Assembly (NCBI RefSeq): GCF_029433105.1
Contig: NZ_JARNTW010000001.1
Coordinates: 62,001 to 126,000, forward strand
Direction of reading: 5' to 3'
DNA length: 64,000 bases
DNA from: Runella sp. MFBS21
GTDB taxonomy: Bacteria > Bacteroidota > Bacteroidia > Cytophagales > Spirosomataceae
Part shown: positions 17,958-27,797 of the stretch, piece after piece
Layout of the letters: each line of letters begins with the position of its first letter
Position numbering within the stretch: the first letter of the stretch is position 1
Position numbers and translations under genes: made by a program
Notes under the pieces: generated by a model
What the model was told of the DNA's origin: nothing
Database searches by the model: none
The model's input: only the letters and a program-made list of their open reading frames with translations

Positions 17958-20354
17958 TTATTCGGATTTCAATGCTTTAACAGGATTCATCAAGGCCGCT
18001 TTTATGGTATGAAAGCTTACAGTAAGCAACGTAATAAGCAATACCAAGGCCGCCGCAAGAATAAACGACAAGGGGTGCAATTCGGTTTTGTAGGGAAAAG
18101 GCTCCAACCATTCGTTCATAAAATACCACGCAATAGGGAAGGCAATGAGACAAGAAATACCTACTAGATACAAGAAACTTTTAGCAACTAATGTGACAAT
18201 ATGCCCCGTCTCGGCTCCCATCACTTTCCGAACACTGATTTCTCTTCGACGCTGCTCGGTTGTAAATGCTACTAACCCTAAAAGCCCTAAACACGAAATC
18301 AAAACGGTAAGTAAGGAGAAAGTTGTAAAGAGCGAACCACGTTTTTGATCGGCGGCAAACTGTGATTGAAAAGTTTGGTCTAAGAAATCATACCGAAATA
18401 GATATTGAGGAAAAATGGTTTTGTAACTTTTTTCGATGAAAGCCAATGTACTCGGAATATTCTCAGCATTGATTTTGACTTGTACCGAACCGTTGCTTTC
18501 GCGATATACCAACGCCATTGGTTCAATAGGATTATAAAGTGATTTTTGGTGAAAGTCTTTGAATACCCCAATCACTTCAGCTGTGTTTACAGAATCTCCG
18601 GCATACCTAATCTTCTTTCCTAAGGCATCGCTCCAACCCATTTTTTTGACAAGTGCTTCATTTACAATGATTCGACGTAGAGAATCGGCCCGGTCTAAAT
18701 CCGTAAAGTTGCGGCCTTTGACAAGTTGAATCCCCAATGTAGGGAGATAACTAGGGTCAATTCCATATACTTCGATGGCGTAGTTGGTAAAGCCCGCTTT
18801 TCCTTCAATTTCCATGAGGTTGACACTCTGAGACGCGCTACTAGGTACATACCACGACGAACTGATGGATTGGACATTAGGATTTTTTTGAAATTCTGAT
18901 TTCATCCGTTTTATCATAGTGCTCCGTGCGCCAGAATTGATAGAAGGCATATCAATCACCACCACTTGCTCTTTATTATAGCCCAATTCTTTGTGTTGAA
19001 GATAACGAAGTTGGTCATAAACCACCCACGTACTAATAAGCATAACCATCGAAATTGTAAATTGGACAATCACCAATGTACGCCGCAATGGGGCATTGGT
19101 AGAGGCTTTGGCCAAATTCCCTTTTAATACATTCAAGGGATTGAAACCTGATAAGTAAAAAGCAGGGTAACTACCTCCTAAAAAGCCTGTGACGATAACG
19201 ATGAGCCCTATCCCCAAAAGCGTGCTAGGACGGAGTAAAGTCTGTATGGTAAATGTTTTGCCCGAAATATCATTAAATACAGGAAGCAACAGGGCAATCA
19301 AAACCAAGCTGAGCAACAACGACGTCAACGTCAATACTACTGATTCGGTTAAGAATTGAAAAATGAGGTGGCTTTGCAACGAACCCGATACTTTACGGAT
19401 ACCAATTTCTTTGGAGCGTCGCGCCGACCGTGCCGTAGTCAGATTCATGTAGTTGATGCACGCAATCAAAATCATAAATACTGCAATTGCCGAAAATATG
19501 TAGATATACGACATGCTACCCAATTCTTCGGGCTCATTGTCGAAGTCGGACTTGAGGTGAATCTCGGTAATGGGCTGAACAAGGTAGGTGATCTTAACAT
19601 TGAAGGGAGCAAAAATCGCCGCCATATATTTTTCATACAAAGCGGGTAATTTCTTCTCTAATTGGCCGGGGCTTACGTTTGGTTTGAGCAATACATAAGT
19701 GTAATGGCTAAAATTACCCCAATTGTCAGAAAAGTTTTTTTCCAAACTAGACACAGAAACCAGCCCGTTGAAACGAAAATGAGAATTGTTAGGGACATCT
19801 TCAATGACTGCCGTAATGTTATAGGTTTCGTTGTTTCGTCCTTGCAACGATTTTCCTACCACATTTTGGGTAGTTTGGAAAAATTTCTCGGCCAATGATT
19901 TGGTCAATACCAGTGAGTTGGGCGCTTTCAATGCGTTTTTGGCATCTCCTGCAATGAATTTGTAGGTAAAAATATCAAAGAAGGCACTGTCAGTATAATA
20001 AACTTTTGGTTCTAAAAACTGCAACTCACCCTTTTTCAACAATTTTGGATTTTCTGGTTGAGCCAATCGTGCCGCATACTCAACTTCTGGATATTCTTTT
20101 TTGAGTGTCGGCCCCAAAAGAAAGGGTGTAATCGCAATACGCCCCGAACGTTCGGGTTCTTGTAAGATGCTGTTGATTCGAAAAATGCGGTCGGCATTTT
20201 CGTGATAACGATCAAAGCTAAGTTCGTCAGTTACGTAAAAAAAGAGAAATAACCCAAACGTAAGGCCAAGGGTAAGGCCTATTAAATTGAGTGCTGTGTA
20301 GCCTTTGTCTTTCAGAAGGCTTCGTACGGCGATTTTGAGGTAGTTTTTAAACAT
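17958..20354 (-). CDS. ABC permease P4
   Basis: ABC3/MacB-type permease without prefix, 798 residues, starting MFKNYLKIAVRSLLKDK. The first coupling segment is RRSKEIGIRKVSGS. The second is the most divergent of the set (QRRREISVRKVMGAE instead of QRTKEIGIRKVLGAS). The tail is NPVKALKSE. The first periplasmic domain carries the family signature (DSAFFDIFTYKFIAGDAKNAL, with DVPNNSHFRF later). It is the last gene of the inferred operon P9 to P4 and starts 30 bp after P5; this junction has no palindromic repeat. Confidence 0.92.
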   Translation of the reverse strand: MFKNYLKIAVRSLLKDKGYTALNLIGLTLGLTFGLFLFFYVTDELSFDRYHENADRIFRINSILQEPERSGRIAITPFLLGPTLKKEYPEVEYAARLAQPENPKLLKKGELQFLEPKVYYTDSAFFDIFTYKFIAGDAKNALKAPNSLVLTKSLAEKFFQTTQNVVGKSLQGRNNETYNITAVIEDVPNNSHFRFNGLVSVSSLEKNFSDNWGNFSHYTYVLLKPNVSPGQLEKKLPALYEKYMAAIFAPFNVKITYLVQPITEIHLKSDFDNEPEELGSMSYIYIFSAIAVFMILIACINYMNLTTARSARRSKEIGIRKVSGSLQSHLIFQFLTESVVLTLTSLLLSLVLIALLLPVFNDISGKTFTIQTLLRPSTLLGIGLIVIVTGFLGGSYPAFYLSGFNPLNVLKGNLAKASTNAPLRRTLVIVQFTISMVMLISTWVVYDQLRYLQHKELGYNKEQVVVIDMPSINSGARSTMIKRMKSEFQKNPNVQSISSSWYVPSSASQSVNLMEIEGKAGFTNYAIEVYGIDPSYLPTLGIQLVKGRNFTDLDRADSLRRIIVNEALVKKMGWSDALGKKIRYAGDSVNTAEVIGVFKDFHQKSLYNPIEPMALVYRESNGSVQVKINAENIPSTLAFIEKSYKTIFPQYLFRYDFLDQTFQSQFAADQKRGSLFTTFSLLTVLISCLGLLGLVAFTTEQRRREISVRKVMGAETGHIVTLVAKSFLYLVGISCLIAFPIAWYFMNEWLEPFPYKTELHPLSFILAAALVLLITLLTVSFHTIKAALMNPVKALKSE

Positions 20355-20384
20355 GGCTTTATGGTAAAGAATAGAGAGAGAGAA

Positions 20385-22802
20385 TTATTCCGTTTTCAAT
20401 GTATGGGCAGGATTGGCCAAAGCCGTTTTAAGGGCTTGGTACGCAACGGTTCCTAAGGCAACCACCATCGCTATGACGCCCGCAAACACAAACACCCAAG
20501 CATTTATCTCAATGCGGTACGCAAAGTCTTGAAGCCACTGATTACCAAAGTAGTAGGCTACGGGACAAGCAATGAAAATGCCGATAAGCACCAGTTTCAG
20601 GAAGTCTTTTGACAAAAGCGCCACAATGCTCGTTACGCCTGCCCCCAGCACTTTCCGAATACCAATTTCTTTGGTACGTTGTTCGGTCACGAAAGTGGCC
20701 AAGCCAAACAATCCCAAGCAGGCAATCAAAATAGCCACCAGCGACGTATAGGTTAAAATTTGCTTCCAGCGCAAGTCGTCGGCGTAACGCTCCATCCGAA
20801 AATCTTCCAAGAAGTAGTATTCCAAAGGAAGGTAAGGGACGTACTTTTTATAGACTTTCTTAATCTGCGCCAGTGCTTCTTTTTGGTGATTAGGAGTCAG
20901 TTGGATGTGAATACAGCCTGCTTGTCGGCGGGTATCGCGCGCCCACACGATGGGTTTTATTTTCTCCTTAAACGAAGCATAGTGGAAGTCTTTCACAATG
21001 CCGACGATGTTCAATGCTTTATCCCGTTGGCGAATAGACAGAGTAAAAGGGTTTTGACCTTTGGGGACAAATTCCCGTACAAAAGCCTCGTTGACAATGA
21101 TATTTGAAACCGTATCCAACGCATATTTTGGCGAAAAATACCGCCCTTGCACCAACGGAATACCCATCAATTGCAAATGATTTTCGTCGATGTACTCGTA
21201 GTAAGTATAGTCGGTGCTTTTGCCATTGATTTGGTAAATCGTACTGTTCCAATCTCCTGATTTGTTGGAAACTTTTTCGACGTAAGGCAACTGCGCCAAC
21301 TCATTTTTGAGCGGTGCGGCTACTCTTTCTATTTGATCCCAAGGCAACCAAAAGCGAAGAATGTTGTCGGTTTTGTAACCAAGTTCGGCCTGAGCGATGT
21401 AATTAAACTGACGAGTCGCAATAACCGTCCCGATAATCAACACGCCTGCCAACACAAACTGAAACACGACCAATGCTTTCCCGAATGTTTGTCGGCCTGT
21501 CAGTTTAAATGGCCCACGCAAAGTTTCGATCGGGCGAAAACCTGACAGCACCAACGCAGGGTAAAATCCTGCTAAAAGCGCCACCAAGAGCAATAACCCG
21601 CCAAAAAGCCCCAAGGTAGTCGGTTGAAAAAGGTAGGTGCTTTCTAAATGTTTGTCGGTCAATTCGCTGAACGTAGGCAGCAACAGGTAAGCCAACAACC
21701 ACGACGGAACAAACGCCAAAGCCGTCAGCAAAAACGATTCTCCCAAAAACTGCGCTAAAATGTGCTGACGCGTGCCTCCCGTTGCCTTTCGGATGCCAAT
21801 TTCTTTGGCGCGTTTGAGCGAGCGAGCCAGCGTAAGGTTCACAAAATTGATGCAGGCAATGACCAAAACCAACAACGCCAGCCCCGATAAAATCTTCGGA
21901 TAACGCTCATTTGACCAATATTGCAAGCCATTAGAAGCATAATAGTCAGGATTTAAGTGCATTTCGTACAAAGGTTGCAGCTTAAACTTAATCTCGTACG
22001 TTTTGCCTTCACTATTGTCTTTACGCACACTTTCTAAAAAATCAGAGGTGTACTTCTTAGTCACTGCCTCCATTTTTTTGCCCAACTGTGCCACGTTCAC
22101 TTTCGGATTGACCAACAAAAACGTATTCAAACTTGCATTAAACCAATTTTCGTCGTTGGCGCGCTGCTGAGGGTCAGGTGAAATGAGGTGGTCGATAGAC
22201 ATCAACATATCAAACTGAATCGACGAATTGGCGGGTGGGTGTTTGACGACGGCCGCCACCACAAACGGCTTAAAAGCCGCCCCTTCATCACCGATTTGCA
22301 TTAGTTTACCTACGGGGTCTTGGCTTCCAAAATACTTTTCGGCCATTCGGTCGGTAATCACCACGTTTTTTAAATCCTTGAGAGCTGTGCGGGCGTCTCC
22401 TGCCACTACCTCAAACGAAAACATGGTCAACACGGAGTTGTCGGCGTACATCAAATTCTCTTTAATCCCTTCATTACCTTTCTTCACGAGGGTATTCCAG
22501 CCGTTTTTAAAGCGGCAATACGCCTCAAAATCACCTAGTTCGCGTACAAACGCGGGGCCTTGCGGCATCCCTGTGTTTCCCATTTTACTCAGATTTCCCT
22601 GCAGGTCTTTGCGGTCTTGTATCAACCGAAAAATCTGCGGTCCTTTCGCGTGCATACGGTCAAAGGACAAATCGTCTTTGACGTACAGCATAATCAGCAT
22701 CACCACCGTCAGTCCGAGGGTAAGTCCTGAGAGGTTAACAAAGGAATACACTTTGTTTTGCCAAAGGTTCCGAAATGCGATTTTGAGGTAGTTGCGTAGC
22801 AT
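20385..22802 (-). CDS. ABC permease P5
   Basis: ABC3/MacB-type permease, 805 residues from the ATG at 22802 (MLRNYLKIAFRNLWQNK). The open frame extends 45 bases upstream into the palindromic repeat and is not counted. Coupling segments are KRAKEIGIRKATGG and QRTKEIGIRKVLGAG; the tail NPAHTLKTE is one of the less conserved. Periplasmic segments resemble P1 (NSSIQFDMLMS, and the second-domain stretch GDWNSTIYQINGKS). Lies 60 bp after P6, with a repeat in the gap. Confidence 0.92.
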   Translation of the reverse strand: MLRNYLKIAFRNLWQNKVYSFVNLSGLTLGLTVVMLIMLYVKDDLSFDRMHAKGPQIFRLIQDRKDLQGNLSKMGNTGMPQGPAFVRELGDFEAYCRFKNGWNTLVKKGNEGIKENLMYADNSVLTMFSFEVVAGDARTALKDLKNVVITDRMAEKYFGSQDPVGKLMQIGDEGAAFKPFVVAAVVKHPPANSSIQFDMLMSIDHLISPDPQQRANDENWFNASLNTFLLVNPKVNVAQLGKKMEAVTKKYTSDFLESVRKDNSEGKTYEIKFKLQPLYEMHLNPDYYASNGLQYWSNERYPKILSGLALLVLVIACINFVNLTLARSLKRAKEIGIRKATGGTRQHILAQFLGESFLLTALAFVPSWLLAYLLLPTFSELTDKHLESTYLFQPTTLGLFGGLLLLVALLAGFYPALVLSGFRPIETLRGPFKLTGRQTFGKALVVFQFVLAGVLIIGTVIATRQFNYIAQAELGYKTDNILRFWLPWDQIERVAAPLKNELAQLPYVEKVSNKSGDWNSTIYQINGKSTDYTYYEYIDENHLQLMGIPLVQGRYFSPKYALDTVSNIIVNEAFVREFVPKGQNPFTLSIRQRDKALNIVGIVKDFHYASFKEKIKPIVWARDTRRQAGCIHIQLTPNHQKEALAQIKKVYKKYVPYLPLEYYFLEDFRMERYADDLRWKQILTYTSLVAILIACLGLFGLATFVTEQRTKEIGIRKVLGAGVTSIVALLSKDFLKLVLIGIFIACPVAYYFGNQWLQDFAYRIEINAWVFVFAGVIAMVVALGTVAYQALKTALANPAHTLKTE

Positions 22803-22828
22803 AACGATATAATTTTTATGGCGATGAC

Positions 22829-22856
22829 GTAGAGACGTTGCATGCAACGTCTCTAC
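22829..22856. repeat. Palindromic repeat, P6-P5 gap
   Basis: A perfect 28-base palindrome with arms GTAGAGACGTTG and CAACGTCTCTAC around CATG. It lies 6 bp after the P6 stop and 26 bp before the P5 start. In RNA it would form a 12-bp stem. No U-run follows, so it is not an obvious terminator. Confidence 0.95.
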
Positions 22857-22862
22857 AGGGAA

Positions 22863-25226
22863 TTATTCCGATTTCAATGATTTGACAGGATTCATCAGGG
22901 CGGCTTTAATCGACTGGTAACTAACCGTAAACAAAGCAATAACGACCGTTACAAGTCCTGCTAAAACAAAAACCAAAGGATTGATCGTGATTTTGTAGGT
23001 ATAGTCTTCCAACCATTTATTCATTATCCAGTACGACAGCGGACTCGCAATCAGAAAGGCCAATAGCACTGGCGTAACAAATCCTTTTGACATCAATAGC
23101 ACAATTTGCCCTATTCCCGCTCCTAAGACTTTACGAATGCCAATTTCCTTGGTTTTTTGCTGGGCTAACGACGTGGCCAAACCAAGTAAGCCTAAACAAG
23201 TGATAAAAATGGTCAAGAACGCAAAACCTTGTGCCATAAACGATAACCGCTCTACACTTGCAAATTTTTCATTGTAAGCATCGTCCACAAAATGATACTC
23301 AAAAGGGTAATTGGGATTGTATTTCCTAAAAATGGCTTTTGCATTTTCTAGGTTTTCTTTGATAGGTTTTTCGGGGTTGTATTTGACATGAATCGCGTTG
23401 AAAAAATTCATTTTCGCCCCCGCAATTGTCACCGCATTCACTTCTCGAAAAGGCGATTGCATCACAAAATCTTTCACCACCCCAATCACCTGAAACTCCC
23501 AACCACCGTCGGTGATTTTTTCGCCAATGGGGTTTTTGAAACCCATCATCTTCTTGGCTGTTTCGTTAATAATTACCCCCGAAGAATCGGTTGGATAGGC
23601 TTTTAAATCAAAATCACGCCCTTCGATAATCTCTAAACCAAGCGTTTTTACAATTTGGTCGTCTGCTCCAAAACGGTCAATGTTCCTGTGGTCGTCTGTC
23701 GCTTTGCCCCGCCATTTCATTCCACCTGTGTTACTCCACGTTTCGGTAATAGGTGAAAATGTTTTTACTACCGAAACCGCCACGTTGTTTTTCAACAATT
23801 CAGCTTTTATGAGGTCAAAGTTTTTAGAAATATCGCCCTCTACGGGGTGATAGACCAGGTTTGCTTTGTCGTATCCTGATTTTCTGTTTTGGGCATAATC
23901 CAACTGTTGCTTGATAATCATGGTACAAGAAATGAGCAAAACAGAGAACACAAATTGACAAACGACGAGTATTTTTCTGGGAGTAATTGGAGAAGAGATA
24001 TTGAAATAACTTCCTTTCAATACTTGCAAAGGGTCAAAACTCGAAAGGAATAGCGCAGGATAAGACCCTGCCACCAATCCCGTGACAACAACAAAACCCA
24101 ACGAATAGGCAATCCATTGAGCATCCCACCAATCAATCACAATTTTGGACTCAATGAGTTGATTGAACGCGGGGAGACTGACCATAATAATGCCAATTGC
24201 CAACACCCCTGCCAACAATGAGGTGAGAATAGACTCGGAATAAAACAGCTTAATGAGGGATAAACGGCTAGCTCCCGACGCCTTTCGGACTCCTACTTCT
24301 TTGGCCCGTTTGTCGCTTCGGGACGTGCTCAAATTCATGAAGTTGATGCACGCAATCAGCAATATCAAAAGGGCAATGACCGTAAAGTTGCGAACTTGTT
24401 CGATTTTACCACCTTCTTCCACTCCATTTTTAAAGCTTCCGTAAAGCCGCAATCGCTCAAAAGGATACACGAAGGTCTCCCAAGAGGCGGTTTCTTTGTC
24501 ATACTGCTTTCTTAGATGTTTGACTTTTAGGTTGAAAGCCTGAGCGTCAGTGTTCTTTTTTAACAACACATAAGTAGTGGTAGAGTTGTTGCCCCAGTGC
24601 AAACTCTCCATGTTATTGACTACCTTGAACCGCCACGGCACCAAACAATCAAAATTAAAATTGGTGTTGGTTGGAAGTGATTTCACTACGCCTGTCACCA
24701 CAAAATCGCTTTCGTTATTGAGCTTGACGATTTGGCCAAGTGGCTCATTATTTCCAAATAGTTTTTGGGCAAAATCTTGCGTAATTACCAAATTATTGAC
24801 CCCGTTTAGGCAGGTTTTGATATCTCCTTTGAGCAATGGAAACGTGAATACGTCCAAAAAAGTAGAATCCACTATCTGAACCGTCCCTTTTATTTTTGTC
24901 TCTTTCGCTTGAACCAAATATTTGTCTGCCCAATCGACCCGCACCATTTTTTCAACTTCGGGATAGTCTTTTTGCAGGGCGGGTCCCATGGATTGTGGAG
25001 TGACGTTCCAACTACTGGTTTTGCCTTTTTCGGTGACTTGGTTCCACGCCTGAAAAATCCGCTCTCGGTTTTCGTGGGTGTTTTCAAAGTTCATTTCGTC
25101 ATTGACCCAAAGTAAAATCAACGCCGATGCCGAAAATCCTATCGCCAAGCCTAGGATATTGATACTGCTAAATACTTTGTCGTTCAGTAGGTTCCGAAAT
25201 GCGATTTTGAGGTAGTTGCGTAGCAT
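22863..25226 (-). CDS. ABC permease P6
   Basis: ABC3/MacB-type permease, 787 residues from the ATG at 25226 (MLRNYLKIAFRNLLNDK); the upstream 45 bases of open frame are repeat sequence. Coupling segments are KRAKEVGVRKASGA and QKTKEIGIRKVLGAG; the tail is NPVKSLKSE. The loop before the second helix (RLRLYGSFKNGVEEGGKIEQ) is of the same type as in P2, P8 and P16 (SNW..G...GG.I.Y), grouping these four. Within the P9-P4 operon, 59 bp after P7. Confidence 0.92.
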   Translation of the reverse strand: MLRNYLKIAFRNLLNDKVFSSINILGLAIGFSASALILLWVNDEMNFENTHENRERIFQAWNQVTEKGKTSSWNVTPQSMGPALQKDYPEVEKMVRVDWADKYLVQAKETKIKGTVQIVDSTFLDVFTFPLLKGDIKTCLNGVNNLVITQDFAQKLFGNNEPLGQIVKLNNESDFVVTGVVKSLPTNTNFNFDCLVPWRFKVVNNMESLHWGNNSTTTYVLLKKNTDAQAFNLKVKHLRKQYDKETASWETFVYPFERLRLYGSFKNGVEEGGKIEQVRNFTVIALLILLIACINFMNLSTSRSDKRAKEVGVRKASGASRLSLIKLFYSESILTSLLAGVLAIGIIMVSLPAFNQLIESKIVIDWWDAQWIAYSLGFVVVTGLVAGSYPALFLSSFDPLQVLKGSYFNISSPITPRKILVVCQFVFSVLLISCTMIIKQQLDYAQNRKSGYDKANLVYHPVEGDISKNFDLIKAELLKNNVAVSVVKTFSPITETWSNTGGMKWRGKATDDHRNIDRFGADDQIVKTLGLEIIEGRDFDLKAYPTDSSGVIINETAKKMMGFKNPIGEKITDGGWEFQVIGVVKDFVMQSPFREVNAVTIAGAKMNFFNAIHVKYNPEKPIKENLENAKAIFRKYNPNYPFEYHFVDDAYNEKFASVERLSFMAQGFAFLTIFITCLGLLGLATSLAQQKTKEIGIRKVLGAGIGQIVLLMSKGFVTPVLLAFLIASPLSYWIMNKWLEDYTYKITINPLVFVLAGLVTVVIALFTVSYQSIKAALMNPVKSLKSE

Positions 25227-25252
25227 AACGATGTAATTTTTATGGTGGTGAC

Positions 25253-25280
25253 GTAGAGACGTTGCATGCAACGTCTCTAC
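25253..25280. repeat. Palindromic repeat, P7-P6 gap
   Basis: A perfect 28-base palindrome identical to the copy at 22829-22856. It lies 5 bp after the P7 stop codon and 26 bp before the P6 start. The bases around it (to the ATG) are nearly the same as in the P6-P5 gap, so the gap was copied together with the repeat. Confidence 0.95.
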
Positions 25281-25285
25281 GGGTA

Positions 25286-27718
25286 TTATTCCGATTTCAA
25301 TGATTTAACAGGATTCATCAGGGCGGCCTTAATCGACTGGAAACTAACCGTCAAAAACGCCAACAACATCGTAGCCACGCCCGCTGCCACAAAAATCCAC
25401 CACGGAATTTCGACCCGAAACGCGAAGTCTTCGAGCCAAGTGTTCATCGCGAAGTAGGCCAACGGCGCGGCAATCAAAAAGGCGATTCCTACCAATTTCA
25501 AAAAGTCTTTGGAAAGAAGTCCCACGATGCTCCACAAGCTAGCTCCCAGCACCTTCCGAACGCCGATTTCTTTGGTACGCTGCTCGGCGATGTAGGTAAT
25601 GAGCCCGAACAAGCCCAAACAAGCAATAAAAATCGTCAGAATGGCAAAAATGAGCGCAATAGTACCAACGCGCTGTTCGGCCTGATACATTTCGTTGAAA
25701 GAATCATCAAGAAAATGGTAATTGAACGGCATCCCCGTCGAGAGTTGTTTCCACTTTCCTTCGATTTGTTTTACCAATTGTTGCGACTCCGACGTATTTA
25801 TTTTAAATGCCATATCCCAGCCACTACGCCCGTACCGAAAGCACAAAGGGCCGACGTTTTCCCGCATCGACGAATAATGAAAATTTTTCACCACTCCAAT
25901 AATCGTCAGCGTACTTGTTTCGGAAGCATTGCCAGTACCCGCATAGAGATTTTTGCCCACGGGGTCTTCATAGCCTAACATCTTCGCCGTTTCTTCATTG
26001 ATAATAATCGAGCTAGAATCTGCCCCAAATGCTTTGGAAAAATTACGCCCCTTGATGATTTTCATGCCCAAAGTCGGGATGTATTCTTCATCAATCACCC
26101 AGTTTTGCATATTAAACCCATTTTTTACGTCGATAACCGCCGTTTTAGAGTAGGTATTATCGCTGCGCGACGAGTTGGCCACGGGTAAATACCCCGCAAA
26201 AGCCCCCGCTTTTACCCCCGCCATTTTTTTGACTTCTTCCTTAAAAACGCGGTTATTTTCGCCCAACGACGACGTACCCGTCACCACCAACACTTGGTCT
26301 TTCGAAAACCCGAGGTTTTTGTGTTGAATGTAATTGAGTTGGCGGTAAATGATAAAAGTAGAAATGACCAATACCAACGACGTCACAAATTGGAACGTCA
26401 CCAACGCATTTCGGAAATTGGAGCGTTTAAAATTGGCATTGAGCTTGCTTTTGAGCACTTCAATTGGCTTAAACGACGACAAGAAAAAGGAAGGATAATA
26501 GCCTGCCAACGCCCCAACGCCAAGCGGCAACGCCAATAAAAAAGGCAAGTACACAGGTTGGTAAATCGTAGTCGGCGTAAATTCTTTGCCCGCAATTTGA
26601 TTAAAATAAGGAAGCAATGCCGTCGTAAATACCAACGCAATACCAAATGCCAAATAACTCGTCAGTATCGACTCCGCCATAAACTGTCCAATCAAGCTAT
26701 TTCGTTCGGTGCCTAATACCTTCCGAATCCCCACTTCTTTGGCGCGGTTGGCCGAGCGAGCCGTGCTCAAATTCATAAAATTGATGCAGGCAATGAGCAG
26801 TAAAAACAAAGCTACAATCGAAAAGATATACACATATTCGATATTACCGTTGACCCCAAACTCGTATAATTTGTTGGATTTTAGGTGAATGTCCAGCAGC
26901 GGCATCAGCGAATACTGAATGTAATTCCCCGCTTTTTTGAACTCGTCCATGCTTTTAATATCTATGAAGGCTTTGGCTTGAGGAAGAATATATTTGTTGA
27001 TAAAGCCGTCAAATTTTTTCTCAAACTGCTTATAATCAACGCCTTCTTTCAATTTGACATACGTATAAAAATTGTGACTCAAGAAGTTTCCAAAGGTGTA
27101 GTCCACATTTTTGAACGAAAAAATAATATTCGTCCGAAGGTGAGAATTCTGCGGTATGTCTTCATAGACCGCCGTTACTTTATACTCTTGGGGATTGTTA
27201 ACTCCCGTCGAAAGGATTTTCCCCACCGCAGGGCCATCGCCAAAGTATTTCTTCGCTACCGACTTACTAATAGCCACTGTATTGGGGGCATTGAGGGCTG
27301 TTTTGCCGTCTCCTTCGAGCACATGAAGTGGAAAAACCTCAAAAAACGTCGAATCCGCATTTACGCAGTTGTTTTCTACCAAAAACTCATTGCCTTTTCG
27401 GATAAATCGGCGACTGTTTTGGGCGAACAAACGCACGTATTGCTCCACCTCAGGATAATCTTTTTTGAGCGTTGGGCCAAAAGGGTCGGAGCTCAAGGCC
27501 ATTTTCATTTCGGTTCCCCCAAATTTGATGTCCGAATGTATGCGATAAATACGAGCCGCGTCTTTGAGGTAGCGGTCGTAGCTCAATTCATCGACTACGT
27601 ACAACGAAATCAACAAAAAACAGGTAAGCCCAATGGCCAACCCGAAAATGTTGATGATGCTGTATAGTTTGTTTTTGAGGAGGTTTCTCCAAGCGATTTT
27701 GAGGTAATTCCGTAGCAT
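25286..27718 (-). CDS. ABC permease P7
   Basis: ABC3/MacB-type permease, 810 residues from the ATG at 27718 (MLRNYLKIAWRNLLKNK); 60 upstream open bases are repeat. Coupling segments are NRAKEVGIRKVLGT and QRTKEIGVRKVLGAS; the tail is NPVKSLKSE. The first periplasmic domain has the stretch FEKKFDGFINKYILPQAKAF, which is closest to P12 (FETKLKQIITTYVKPQAEKL), so the two are probable paralogous relatives. It lies in the P9-P4 operon, 79 bp after P8. Confidence 0.92.
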   Translation of the reverse strand: MLRNYLKIAWRNLLKNKLYSIINIFGLAIGLTCFLLISLYVVDELSYDRYLKDAARIYRIHSDIKFGGTEMKMALSSDPFGPTLKKDYPEVEQYVRLFAQNSRRFIRKGNEFLVENNCVNADSTFFEVFPLHVLEGDGKTALNAPNTVAISKSVAKKYFGDGPAVGKILSTGVNNPQEYKVTAVYEDIPQNSHLRTNIIFSFKNVDYTFGNFLSHNFYTYVKLKEGVDYKQFEKKFDGFINKYILPQAKAFIDIKSMDEFKKAGNYIQYSLMPLLDIHLKSNKLYEFGVNGNIEYVYIFSIVALFLLLIACINFMNLSTARSANRAKEVGIRKVLGTERNSLIGQFMAESILTSYLAFGIALVFTTALLPYFNQIAGKEFTPTTIYQPVYLPFLLALPLGVGALAGYYPSFFLSSFKPIEVLKSKLNANFKRSNFRNALVTFQFVTSLVLVISTFIIYRQLNYIQHKNLGFSKDQVLVVTGTSSLGENNRVFKEEVKKMAGVKAGAFAGYLPVANSSRSDNTYSKTAVIDVKNGFNMQNWVIDEEYIPTLGMKIIKGRNFSKAFGADSSSIIINEETAKMLGYEDPVGKNLYAGTGNASETSTLTIIGVVKNFHYSSMRENVGPLCFRYGRSGWDMAFKINTSESQQLVKQIEGKWKQLSTGMPFNYHFLDDSFNEMYQAEQRVGTIALIFAILTIFIACLGLFGLITYIAEQRTKEIGVRKVLGASLWSIVGLLSKDFLKLVGIAFLIAAPLAYFAMNTWLEDFAFRVEIPWWIFVAAGVATMLLAFLTVSFQSIKAALMNPVKSLKSE

Positions 27719-27744
27719 GATGATATGGTTATTATGGCGATGCC

Positions 27745-27787
27745 GTAGAGACGTTGCATGTAGAGACGTTGCATGCAACGTCTCTAC
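27745..27787. repeat. Palindromic repeat with extra half, P8-P7 gap
   Basis: One extra left half (GTAGAGACGTTGCAT, 27745-27759) is followed by a complete palindrome (27760-27787). It starts 10 bp after the P8 stop and ends 26 bp before the P7 start. Confidence 0.95.
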
Positions 27788-27797
27788 GGCGAATGGA

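Noticed and set aside
22829-22856. Palindromes as plain intrinsic terminators
   Set aside because: No U-run follows on the minus strand, and most copies lie between genes of one inferred operon. True terminators in the window (947-989, 8691-8718) look different.
26885-27667. Plus-strand open frame of about 260 codons opposite P7 (and others such as 29502-30218 and 44694-45533)
   Set aside because: Each lies antisense to a clear permease or DUF4097 gene. Composition is that of a shadow frame, with no recognisable domain.
22829-27787. Regular palindromes considered as a CRISPR array
   Set aside because: They are separated by whole genes of about 2.4 kb, show no spacer series and have no cas genes nearby.
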